DNA of 64,000 nucleotides from Aureococcus anophagefferens. Lineage: Eukaryota; Sar; Pelagophyceae; Pelagomonadales; Pelagomonadaceae. Location: the NCBI RefSeq assembly GCF_000186865.1, contig NW_008705578.1, forward strand, positions 106,655 through 170,654, written 5' to 3'. Below the pieces are notes generated by a model. The model saw only the letters and a program-made list of their open reading frames with translations, made no database searches and had not been told where the DNA came from. Shown piece by piece: positions 1-8,958 of this stretch. The stretch's first letter is position 1, and every line of letters starts with the position of its first letter. The position numbers and the translations under genes are program-made.

Positions 1-6
1 TCCTAG

Positions 7-1168
7 CCGCCGCCGCAGCCGCCGAAGCGACCGCCGCACCAGAACTACGGCGATCGCTTCGGCGGCCGCGGCGGCGGCTACGACCGCGGCCCGGCGCCCC
101 AGGGCCAGTACGGCGCGCCGCCGCCGCCGCAGCAGAACCACGGCGGCCGGCCCCAGCAGGGCGGCGGGGACCCGCGCTACAACAACTACGGCCCCCAGTC
201 CCAGCAGCCCTTCGGCCCGGGCCAGCAGGTCGACTACCCGGGCTACCTCTACAACCAGAACGCGCGCCACGACGCGAAGCCGCCCGACGGCGCGTGGAAC
301 GAGGGCCTCGACGGCATGGTCAACGAGTACTCGCAGCTCGACTCCAAGGCCACGGCGGCCCTCGCCGCGCTCCCGACGCTCCAGGCGGCCCAGATCCTCC
401 TCGAGCTCCGCCGGAAGCGCGGCGCGATCCGCAACCCGTCGGCCTACGTCATGCGCGCGACGGCGAACGCGCAGGCGGGCACCCAGGGCGGCCGCATCTT
501 CGGCCAGGGCGACCCCCCCCGGGGCCCGCCGCCGCCCGGCGGCCCGGCGCCGCCGGGCGCGAGCCCCCCCTACCAGCACGCGCCCGGGTCGCAGTCCCCG
601 TACCACCAGCCGCCGCCGCCGCACGCTGTGTGCAAATCAAATCTTCAACCCGACTTCAATTTGCGCTTATTCGAATGTTTTGACACAAGCACTTCCGCCG
701 TGCTTCGAGAACCCGACGAGAGCAATCGATTCGTCCAAAAATCAGCCGAATCGACTTCGATTTGACCGAGCTAGAGAATTCTGAAGTTTGGCCCCGACGT
801 CCCAGCTCACTGGTTGATTTGCACACAGGCCGCACTACCCGCAGGCGCCGGCGTCGCCCTACCACCAGCCGCCGCCCCTCGCCCACGGCGGCGCGCCGGG
901 GCGGCCGGGCTACGACGCCTTCGGCGCCCAGCCGCCCTTCGCGGCCGCGCCGCTCGACGCCGCGCTCGCCGGCGGCGCGCTCTCCGCGCCGGGCGCGCTC
1001 TCGTCGCCGGGCGCGCTCTCGGCCGCGCCGCCGCTGTCGTCCGCGGGCGCCCTCGCGCCGGCGCCCTTCGAGAGCGCGGTCCTCGGCGCGGGCGCGCTCA
1101 ACCCCGCCGTGCTGTCGGCGCCGCCCATGCTCAGCGGCGAGCCGACGGCGAAGCGCGCGTGCCCGTGA
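7..1168 (+). CDS. Gly/Pro/Gln-rich low-complexity protein, 5' partial
   Basis: The reading frame is closed at base 4 by TAG, but TCCTAG at 1-6 looks like a 3' splice site, so the visible part probably starts as an internal exon at base 7. Exons are about 7-629 and 829-1168. The intron between them is a 203-bp introner element; the frame joins only if the second GT (630) is the donor. The protein starts with an RGG/Gly/Gln-rich tract, then a short helical segment reading IRNPSAYVMRA, then Pro-rich and Ala-rich tails, and ends at TGA 1166. The IRNPSAYV-type helix recurs in stramenopile and dinoflagellate proteins of RNA-binding type (recalled, not searched). An RNA-binding or condensate role is inference. 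The start is outside the window. Confidence 0.6.
626..828 (+). mobile_element. Introner element, family A, copy 1 (203 bp)
   Basis: A 203-bp insertion is bounded by perfect 15-bp terminal inverted repeats, CTGTGTGCAAATCAA at 626-640 and its exact complement at 814-828. It is flanked by an 8-bp target-site duplication with one mismatch (GCCGCACG 618-625, GCCGCACT 829-836). It acts as an intron: CTGT stays in the exon, the donor is GTGCAA at 630 and the acceptor is CACACAG ending at 828. Together the duplication and CTGT add 12 nt in frame. It has no coding capacity and is far more AT-rich than its host exons. Confidence 0.9.
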
Positions 1169-1721
1169 ACGATCGCGACGAGCGCCGCGCCTGCCCCCCA
1201 CTGTCTGTCTGTCGCCGACGCCCTATCCCGCCGGCATCGCTCCCGTCGGGCTACTACAACCCCCCTCCCCCGCGGCCGCGCGGGCGCCCTCGACCCGCCG
1301 ATCCTGACCCGAGACGCTCGACGCCCCCGCCGCGGTCCCGCGCGCCATGCCTCCGAAATCACTGACTGAATGCCCCACCGACCCCCCACGCTCACAAGAC
1401 CCTCCGAAACACATGCCCCTCCCAAGGCAGCTCGCCGCTCGGCCCGCCGAGCGAGCTTGCCAATTCCCGACGGCCCCAGCAAAGGGCCGCCGCCCGCTCC
1501 AGGGATTGCAACCTCGCTAGTACAACCAATTGACTTCCTTTTGTTTTTGGGGCGCTCTACTAGTAGCGCGGTCGCCGGCCGCGGCGGAGGCGCCGGCCGC
1601 GCTTGGAACCGCGTGGGCCCGAGCTCGCGACGTCCGTCGGCGTCGCGCCGTTCCCGGGCCGCTCGAGCTCCTACTAGCGCACTAGACGGCTCTTTTTATG
1701 GTACAGGGGGCCGAGCGCTGC
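1169..1721. other. Spacer between convergent genes
   Basis: The 553 bases between the convergent stop codons hold C-rich stretches, a T-rich patch near 1535-1550 and short GC palindromes around 1575-1600. These probably include both 3' untranslated regions. I see no gene or RNA. Confidence 0.5.
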
Positions 1722-2687
1722 CTAGCCGGACGTCGGCGACCGGAGGTCGTAGACGAAGATGGACTCGAGGCAGTCCTGGATGGCGAGGCGGACGCGCTGC
1801 ATGTCGTCGATGTCGTCCATGTAGTGGCCGCTCTTGGAGAGGGAGATGGTCACGTCCTCGGTCTCGATGCGCCGCGCGAGGCGCACGGCCACGTCGTAGG
1901 GCACCTCCTCGTCGTACAAACCGTGGAGCAGCCGCACGGGGCACTGGATGGGCAGGACGCGGTCCGGCCCGTCGAGCAGCAGGTGGTTGTCCTTGGCGTC
2001 CTCGATGAGCGCCTTCGTGATCGGGTAGGTCTTGCCGCCCCAGTGGACCTGGTCCATGCCGTCGTCGCCCATGATCTTGTCGATGACGTCCTGGGGCAGC
2101 CGCTTGAGCAGGAGCTCCTCCGTGAAGTCCGGGTCCGACGCGAGGCCGACGACGCCGCCGACGAGGTCCGGGTGGCGCATCGCCACGAGGCAGGCGATCC
2201 AGCCGCCGACGCCCGCGCCGACGAGCACCACGCGCTTGTGCTCCTCCGGGTTCGCGACGGTCCGGAGCAGCGTGACGGTGTCGTCGACCCACTTCGTGAT
2301 CGTCGCGCACGCGACGTTGCCCGTGGACCGGCCGACGCCGTGGTAGTCCGCGACGACGAAGGAGAACTCCTTGCGGCGGCACCAGGTCCGGAGCGAGCTC
2401 GACATGGCGTTGACCTTGGGCAGCGCCAGAGACGGCAGGAAGACGACGCTGACGGGGTCGGAGACGCTCGGGTCCGGGTGATCCGCGTCGAAGATGATCG
2501 TGCTCGACGCATCGCTTGCCGTGAGCTGCAGGTTTCTGCCGGAGGTCTTCCAGTTATCCCGGGAGACGAAGCTCTGGACCTCCTCCACGTCCATGACGGA
2601 CGCCCGCATCGGTTGCGCGCCGGGCCGCGGCGCCGGCACGAGCGCGCTGGTCTGCGCTGCGAACAGCGCGGCGAGGACGACGCGCAT
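1722..2687 (-). CDS. Alpha/beta hydrolase (ABHD10/BEM46-like) lacking the nucleophile serine
   Basis: A single-exon 321-aa protein. The first 20 residues are a hydrophobic signal-like segment ending near TSALVP, compatible with entry into the secretory route or plastid. The alpha/beta-hydrolase core follows: strand and oxyanion region, [10 protein letters not shown] (as in ABHD10-type thioesterases), nucleophile elbow, late Asp in GLYDEEVP and late His in KSGHYMDD. The elbow, normally GxSxG, reads G-A-G-V-G, so residue 159 (codon at 2213-2211) is Gly instead of Ser. The His and an Asp candidate remain. The protein may be a non-catalytic member or may use another residue. The rest of the fold looks intact, which argues against a decayed gene. 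Confidence 0.85.
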   Translation of the reverse strand: MRVVLAALFAAQTSALVPAPRPGAQPMRASVMDVEEVQSFVSRDNWKTSGRNLQLTASDASSTIIFDADHPDPSVSDPVSVVFLPSLALPKVNAMSSSLRTWCRRKEFSFVVADYHGVGRSTGNVACATITKWVDDTVTLLRTVANPEEHKRVVLVGAGVGGWIACLVAMRHPDLVGGVVGLASDPDFTEELLLKRLPQDVIDKIMGDDGMDQVHWGGKTYPITKALIEDAKDNHLLLDGPDRVLPIQCPVRLLHGLYDEEVPYDVAVRLARRIETEDVTISLSKSGHYMDDIDDMQRVRLAIQDCLESIFVYDLRSPTSG

Positions 2688-2793
2688 GGTGTCGAGTTCT
2701 GCACGCCACCGGCGAGCGCGTCAAACCGAGCTGCCGCTGATCTTGGTTGAAGCCTGGTTGCCGTTCGCCCAGCCTCTATCCGCTCTAGATTGA

Positions 2794-3699
2794 CTAATAT
2801 TTTAGCTCGTAGCTATCCAAGATCTTCCGGAGCTTCTTGTGGTCGCCAAAGTGGGGAAGGGAGCGCCTGAATGCGATGACGGCAGCTTCCGAAGTCACTG
2901 GCAAAAATACCCTTTTCCCCGGCACATATTCACCGAGATATTCCTCCTCATTCGAGTCCCGAGTTCTGGAGATCCACTCTTGCGAGCCATTAAGTTCGAA
3001 GCTTGGATTCATGTCAACATAATCATTGTCGAATCGAAACTGCATCAAATTGGGGCAGCCGTGCGCAAGGGCGTCGAGATGCGCATCCGTGACATATATA
3101 GATAAATTTGAAAAAAATGAGATTTCAAACGAGAGTGAAATCAGATTCGGAACCTGTGCCGCGATTGCCAAGATTGAAGCCGAGATTGAAGCCGCGGTCA
3201 TGGCATTGCGCCCAAAATACAGGCTCACGTCGGGTAATATTCTCCATGTCGGCAGGAATGCGGTGACACTAGCGTCCGTGACATTCGGACAGTCGCAAAG
3301 ACGCAAATCACGGATCGGACAGTCAGCCAGCGCAATGAGAGCGGCGTCCGAGATCGGCGAGCGTTGCAGCTCCAGAGCGCGAAGCAATGGACAGCTGGAC
3401 GCAGGCGGCGCGGGAGCTCCGCGACGCACGGTCCCGGCTCGACCGGGCGTGCGCCGCCGCGCGGGCCTCGTTCTTCGATCGCGCGACGGCCCGCGTCGAC
3501 GCCAAGCGCCGACGCCGGAGCTGAGTCTGGAGAAATCGCAGCGGGCAACGTCGGCCCTGGCAGTCGGCCCCCTGCTACGGTATGCTCCCCCGTCTGGACC
3601 TCGCGGCCTCCGAGTGCGCAGCGTCCCCGATCGAGAGCCAAGCTCCGCGGGCCGCGTCAGGAGCCAAGCTCCGCGCCAGGGACGTCTGGGCCCCTGCAA
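2794..3699 (-). CDS. Leucine-rich-repeat protein (AMN1/F-box-LRR type), 5' end uncertain
   Basis: The C-terminal two thirds contain Cys-containing leucine-rich repeats (CPLLRALEL, DCPIRDLRLCDCPNVTD, CPNLMQFRF), typical of AMN1 or F-box/LRR proteins that recruit substrates to SCF ubiquitin ligases. Only the part from about 3396 down to the stop at 2794 is convincing. The first 100 residues after the first ATG (3699) are Arg/Pro-rich and look like non-coding DNA read through, so the true 5' exon or start is unclear. Base composition is clearly more AT-rich than neighbouring genes, like other multigene-family members here (13.2-14.4 kb, 32.4-34.4 kb). No F-box is seen, so it may be a fragment. 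Confidence 0.55.
   Translation of the reverse strand: MQGPRRPWRGAWLLTRPAELGSRSGTLRTRRPRGPDGGAYRSRGPTARADVARCDFSRLSSGVGAWRRRGPSRDRRTRPARRRTPGRAGTVRRGAPAPPASSCPLLRALELQRSPISDAALIALADCPIRDLRLCDCPNVTDASVTAFLPTWRILPDVSLYFGRNAMTAASISASILAIAAQVPNLISLSFEISFFSNLSIYVTDAHLDALAHGCPNLMQFRFDNDYVDMNPSFELNGSQEWISRTRDSNEEEYLGEYVPGKRVFLPVTSEAAVIAFRRSLPHFGDHKKLRKILDSYELKY
3387..3524 (+). CDS. Possible 45-aa open frame, antisense to the LRR 5' region
   Basis: A short ATG frame (starting MDSWTQAARELRDAR, ending KRRRRS) has the strong GC third-position bias of real genes here and a helical, charged composition. It lies opposite the doubtful 5' part of the LRR gene, so it may be the remnant or first exon of a different gene. 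No family is recognised. Confidence 0.25.
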   Translation: MDSWTQAARELRDARSRLDRACAAARASFFDRATARVDAKRRRRS

Positions 3700-3936
3700 C
3701 AGGGACGAACCCGGCCCCTCAAAAGGAGCCCCCCCGGGGCCCGGTGCGGCTTCAGTGGGCCCCCCGGTGCCCGCGCCCGCCCAAGGCAGGCGCGTAGGCG
3801 GGGTGCGTCGCCTAATGCGCTAGAGAGAGAGAGCTGCACCACCTCCTGCATCGAAAACTAAAATCGCGGGCGTGCTTTTTTTTCGCTCAGCTGGATTGGG
3901 CATTCTCTCGAACTGCGGCGGCGCCGGCGCCCGAGA
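3525..3936. other. Spacer upstream of the ion-channel gene
   Basis: About 400 bases without a convincing frame. There is a GA microsatellite near 3821-3832 and a T-run just before the channel start, which probably belongs to its promoter or leader. Confidence 0.4.
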
Positions 3937-6122
3937 ATGATGCGCGTATTCGCTCTCCTCTTCGCCGCGGCCCACGCGCGCGTCGCGCGGCTCCTCGACG
4001 AGACGGGCGACGCCGCCAGCGCCTGCGCCGGCCCCCAGACCTACGGGGAGCTCGTCGACATGCTCGTCGGCCAGAGCAGCGGCTACGACCCGCTCATGCG
4101 GCCGACGCTCGCGACGACGCCGCGCGGCGAGGCCGCCGCGGCCGACAGGGTCGGCGTGCAGATCAGGATCGATGCGATTCAAAAGGTCTCCACGTCGCTC
4201 AAGTTCATGGAGCTGCGGGGTGAGATGGAGGTCTGGTGGAACGACCCGCGCCTGGCCTTCAACGGCACGGCCGACGGCGGCTGCTTCGATGCCATGGTCC
4301 AGCCCGTGCCCGTGTCGTTGTCCGGCCAGGCGCCCCTGTGGCTGCCCGACGTGCGCCTGACCAACGCGGTGCAGCAGATCGTGAGGACCGAGGAGCGCAT
4401 GTACGGCATCGCGTGGACGTCGTCCGGGGGCGTCATCCTTCGCACGTCCTTCGTCACGGCCTTCGACTGCGCCTTCTACCTCGCGCGCCTGCCCTTCGAC
4501 GAGCACACGTGCGCCGTCGAGGTCGCGTCGTTCGTCAACAACGCGCACGAGGTCGTCATCGACAACGGCGGCACGCCGGCCTACGACCGCACGGGCGACC
4601 TCGACACCGTGGAGTTCTCCGTCGACGACCTCAACGCCCGGCACGACTACCGGTCCCGGGGCCGCCACGCCGCGGAGCAGCCCTACGACTTCCTCGTCAT
4701 CGAGGTGAAGCTCCGCCGCAAGGTCAACTACTACCTCACGACGACGATCATCCCCATCGTCGCGCTGCTCCTCGTGTCCTTCTCCGGCTTCTTCATCGAC
4801 CGCAAGTCGGCGCCCGCGCGCGTCGCCGCGGCCGTCATCCCCGTGCTCTCGTGCCTCACGCTGCAGAACGGGCTCTACTCCACGGTGCCGCGGATCTCGT
4901 ACCGGTCCGTGCTCACGGACTTTTGCTTCTCGACGCTGCTCTTCCTCTGCCTGAACCCGATCCAGTACGCCTTCGTGTCCCTGTGCATGATCCGCGAGGA
5001 CATCGCGAAGCGGCGGCTGAAGAACTTGCGGCGGCTGTGCCTCGAGGCCGAGGAGAACGCGCGGAGGCACCGCGAGTACGAGGCGCTGCGGAACAAGGCG
5101 GACAAGAGCGACGAGGAGCGCGCGAAGGAACGCGAGCTCTCGCAGCTCCTCGAGCGCGAGGCGGACCAGGAGCTCCAGCTCGCGGAGGCGAACCAGTCGC
5201 TCGCCGTCGTCTTCCAGCAGGAGGACGAGGACGAGGAGGCCGCGGCGGAGTCGGAGGCCGCGGCGGAGTCCGGCGACGCGGCGGGCGACGGCCGCTCCCC
5301 CGCGAGGCGCAAGCACTCCATCTTCGGCATCGACGTGTCGCCGCCGGCGGCCCTACTCAACAGCTCGGGTACCTTTTATGAAACGCGTCACCACCACAAG
5401 GTGTCGACGTTCTTCAACATCAAGAAGGAGCGCGTCAGGGCAGGAAAAGGGTGATTCGACGTCGCTTCAACGTGGGTGTTCCGCGCGCGCGCGTTTCAAA
5501 AACAGCACCCACGCTTCGAGAGCGCTCCGAGAGATGATCGCTCGTCCAAAAATTAGCCGAAACGAGTGGAAATCGACCGAGATAGGAGCCTTTGAAGTTG
5601 GGAATTTCGCACCCTTTTCCTGCCCAGGAGCGCGTGTCGCTGAAGCGCAAGTCGTCGGTGCTCGAGACGCTCAAGGACGCGCGCCTCGAGGAGGTCGAGG
5701 AGGACTTCGCGAACGGCAACGAGAAGACGATGGCCGACCGCATCCTGAAGCACCTCTTCAACACGCTGGACCACTCCAAGGACGGCCAGCTCGACCCGGG
5801 CGAGATCCAGTACGCGATGCGCTACTTCGGCCACTACGTGTCGCGCGCGCAGACCATGGAGCTCATCGCGCGCGTCGACAAGGACGGCGACCGCCAACTC
5901 GACTACGAGGAGTACCAGCGGCTCATGTTCATGATCGTCACGGACTGGGAGCACGTCCAGCCCCACGAGGACTTCAAGTTCAGCATGCGGAGCCTGTCGC
6001 CCGCGGAGCTCACGGACCACCTCTTCCAGCTCCTCTACCTGCCCCTCTACGGCGTCTGCGTGCCCCTCTTCTTCTACGTCCTCTACTACGGCTTCAACTA
6101 CTACCCCAAGGAGAAGCCCTGA
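3937..6122 (+). CDS. Cys-loop ligand-gated ion channel with EF-hands in the M3-M4 loop
   Basis: Two exons, 3937-5433 and 5628-6122, encode about 663 aa. The protein has a signal peptide (MMRVFALLFAAAHA), a beta-rich ligand-binding domain, and the diagnostic Cys-loop C178-x13-C192 with LPFDEHTC. Membrane segments are M1 (NYYLTTTIIPIVALLL), M2, M3 (ending NPIQYAFVSLCMI) and M4 near residues 632-656. The long M3-M4 loop has a charged coiled coil, an acidic Ala/Glu stretch, and two canonical EF-hand loops (DHSKDGQLDPGE at 547-558 and DKDGDRQLDYEE at 583-594). Pentameric channels of this superfamily are known in animals, bacteria and some protists; Ca2+-binding EF-hands inside the cytoplasmic loop are not a standard feature. 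Ligand and ion selectivity cannot be read. The introner duplicates two codons (Glu-Arg) at the exon junction. Confidence 0.9.
5436..5627 (+). mobile_element. Introner element, family B, copy 1 (192 bp)
   Basis: A 192-bp insertion in the channel gene, flanked by an exact 8-bp target-site duplication GAGCGCGT (5428-5435 and 5628-5635). Inverted ends pair over 16 bp (GGGCAGGAAAAGGGTG at 5438-5453 with its complement at 5610-5625). The acceptor AG is the last two bases of the element. The donor GT is the last two bases of the left duplication (5434-5435), so the intron is 5434-5627 and six duplicated bases (Glu-Arg) stay in the mRNA, preserving frame. Confidence 0.9.
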
Positions 6123-6173
6123 GCGTAAGGGCGCGGGCGACTTTGGTGGCGGGGGGTCGTTTTTAGCCCGCGC

Positions 6174-8434
6174 CTACTTGGGCTTCGCGGTCTCGACGGC
6201 GGTGAGCGCGCGCTGCACGCTGGGGTGCGTGTGGTCCTCGTAGAGGACGAGGCGCGGCTGGAGATGGGCCGCGCCGCAGGCCTTGGCCGCGTCGGCCCAG
6301 GTCACCGCGGCCGTCGGCGCGTCCGCCGCGGGCTCGTCGCCCTTCTTCGACCGCCGCGCGCGCGGCGCGAGGACGCCCGGCAGGCGTTGAAGAAGAGGAA
6401 TTTGCTGTGGTCCGGCGACGTAGTGCTGGAGGCGGTGGCAGTAGCAGACGCACGCGTAGAGCTAGATGGGCTCCGCGTCGTCCGGAGCGAACTCGAGCAC
6501 GAGCGCCTAGATGGACGCGCCGTCGAAGGGTCCGCGGCCAGGCCAGGTCCAGGGCGATGACGGCGGCGCCGCGGCGACCGCTCGGCCGCGGGCTCGCCGG
6601 CGCGGCCGGCGTCGCGGCGGGCGGCGGCGCCGCGAGGTTCTTGGCCGCGGCGGCGCGGCGCGGCCGCGCGGGCTCCGCGCGGCCCCGGACGCGCGGCGAC
6701 GCGTCGGCCGCCGCCGCCGACGGCGCCTCGAGGGCGTCGCGCAGGAGGCGCCGCACGTCGCCGGCGTCGAGGAGGTCGCCCTCGAAGGGCACGGGCGCGA
6801 TGCGGTAGATGTCCGCGAGCGCGCGCGCCGCGGGCGGCATCGACGGGTGGTCCAACGCCGCCTGGACGGCGCTCAGCGCCTCGGCGGCGTCGCCGTAGCC
6901 GTGCTTGTCCGCCTCGGAGGCGAAGGCCTCCGCGAGGTGCTCGGGCGACACGGCGTCGACGGCGCCGCCGCCGGGGCTCGGCGACGGCGACCGGTCGTCG
7001 GACCGCGCCTTCTTCGCCGCCGGCTCGTCGCCGTCGTCGTCGGCGTCGGCGGCGCCGTGGGCCCGCAGCGTCGCGCGGTAGTCGCGCCACGTCGCGACGA
7101 GCGCGTCGATCTTCTTCGCGCCCGGCGCCTCCGCGCGCCAGCTCGCGGCCGGCCCGTCGAGCACGCCGGCCTCGACGGCGGCCTCGAAGCACGTGTGCCA
7201 GCTCCGCGAGTGCCAGAGGACCTGGAACGCGCAGGAGAGCCAGCAGGACCGCGCGCGCGGGTTCGCGAACGTCGCGTGGACGTACGAGCTCGGCTCCTCG
7301 CCTGGGCAGCGCGAGGGTGATTCAACGTCGCTTCAACGTGAGTGTTCCGCGCGCGCGCGTTCCGAGAAAAGCATCCACGCTTCGAGGCCGTTCCGAGAGA
7401 TGATCGCTCGTCCAAAAATCAGCCGAAACGAGTGGAAAACGGCCGAGATCGGAGCCTTTGAAGTTGGGAATTTCGCGCTCTTGTGCTGCTCGGCTCCTCG
7501 CCGGCGGCCTTCCGCGCGGCCGGCGCGCCCGGCTCGGGCGTCGCGGGCCGGTCCGCCGCGTCGGCGCGGTCCACGGTGAGCTGCAGGGCCGCGACGTAGG
7601 CGTCCGCGCGCGACGCGTCGAAGCCGCAGAGCCCGAGCTCGCGGCGGAGCGCGTCGACGTCGGCCCTGCGGCCCGCGACCGCGGGCGCGTGCGCGCGGCC
7701 GGGCAGGCGCTTCGCGTCGCCCCAGGCCCGCAGCGCCGCGACGAGGCGCGCCTCGAGGTCCGGCGCGACGCAGACGGACGGCCGCGGCTCGCCGTCCTCG
7801 TAGAGCTGCTTCGCGCCGTCGCGCGAGTGGAGCACCGAGTAGCCCGCGCGCGTCAAAATCTCCTCGTCGCCGCTCGCGCGGATGACGGCGGCGACGGGCA
7901 GCCAGGCGCCCGGGGGCGCGCCCGCGCCCTCGGGCGGCGCGGGCACGACGATCGCGTCGCCCTCGAGGAGCGACGCGACGATGTCGCTGCTCTCGGACGC
8001 GGCCGAGCGCACGTGCCACCGGTCGAAGAGGCCGCCGAGCGTGAGGCGGTAGACGCGGCGCGTCGCGACGTGCGTCGCGAGGTGCTCGTCGTCCTCGGCC
8101 GCGCGGCCCCGCGTGTCCTCGCCGATCGCGCCGACGCGGCCCTCGCGGCCGTTCACGCGCCGCGACTTGACGAACGCCACGACGTCGCCCTCGCTGCAGA
8201 AGAAGTCGCGGCCCTCGATGGCGCCCTGGCGCACGGACGTCTTCGCCCCGGGCCGGAAGTAGGTGTAGGGCGCGAGGCCGCTGCCGGGCTTCCAGGACCA
8301 GCCGACCTGCTTCAGGCGCCCCCACATGATGTTGAACGGGAGGTCGTGCCTGCGGGCGCGGGGGTGCGGGGCGGCGGGGCGCGCGGACGCCGGGGGTCGT
8401 ACAGCTCCGTATAGACGCCATTGGAGTTGAGCAT
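6174..8434 (-). CDS. Ubiquitin-specific peptidase-like protein (USP53/54-like), 3' part irregular
   Basis: Working model: exons 8434-8391, 8349-7502, 7301-6517 and 6461-6174, about 654 aa. The N-terminus carries a Trp-rich module (MWGRLKQVGWSWKPGSG) that I associate with diatom and oomycete proteins. After the introner comes the peptidase Cys box (NPRARSCWLSCAFQVLWH), then a Ser/Lys-rich insert, the His box LQHYVA, and a C-terminal segment VTWADAAKACGAAHLQPRLV matching USP53/54. The first junction (41-bp GC-AG intron) is tentative; translation could start at 8327. Bases 6465-6515 look like conserved coding sequence yet sit between two TAGs (6509-6507, 6464-6462) in the homologous frame. Either a 55-bp GT-AG intron (6516-6462) removes them or the gene is decaying. 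A shift near HYVA also weakens the match. Function as an active deubiquitinase is uncertain. Confidence 0.6.
7302..7493 (+). mobile_element. Introner element, family B, copy 2 (192 bp), antisense to host
   Basis: A 192-bp element inside the minus-strand USP-like gene, flanked by an exact 8-bp duplication CTCCTCGC (7294-7301 and 7494-7501). Ends CTGGGCAGCGCGAGGG and CTCTTGTGCTGCTCGG are imperfect inverted repeats. On the host strand the acceptor is GCTGCCCAG at the element end. No GT is available for the donor; the duplication reads GCGAGGAG and a GC donor at its first bases restores the frame with no residue gained or lost. Predicted GC-AG intron 7501-7302, 200 bp. Confidence 0.88.
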
Positions 8435-8958
8435 GGTCCGCCGGGCGGCGCGGGCTATGGCCTCAGGCGCAGGCTTCGGCGGAAATCGATCGATGCGGCG
8501 CCCCGGACCTTCGCGTGGCTCTTTTGCTGCAACGACTGGTGGTGATGCTTGTTCCTGGGGTCGCGCGCGTCCCCCCGAGGTGGCGGGGAGGCCCAGACTC
8601 TATTAGCCTTGCTGCTCGAGCGAGCTGCGCCGGAGATGCCGTGCGACGAGGGCCACGGTATCGGCAAACTTCATCCGCGAGTGGTGCACCGGCACGACCG
8701 GCCTGTATCTTCGACCGCCTCGCGGCGCTACGACGCGTGGTGCGTAGCACGTCGCTGCTTCCGGGGACTCGTCCGGGCAGCTCCACGCCACCCCGAAGCG
8801 ACCCGCGGCCGTCACCCGGCGAGAGCCCCACACACGAGCCGGAACCCCGCGGCGAATCTCGAATCTGGACACAAACACGCGCCGTCACCCGGCGACAACC
8901 CGGCGGAAGCCAGAGCCTGGACACGACTACATCTTCCGGACGATAAGAAGCTTACTTG
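8435..8958. other. Spacer between USP-like 5' end and POLD2 3' end
   Basis: About 520 bases with no supported gene. A short near-repeat GCCGTCACCCGGCGA occurs near 8809 and 8882. Several open frames are present by chance in this GC-rich DNA. Confidence 0.4.

Noticed and set aside
4..6. TAG at the window start as the end of an upstream gene
   Set aside because: It is in frame with the following exon, but TCCTAG fits a 3' splice site better; nothing upstream is visible to decide.
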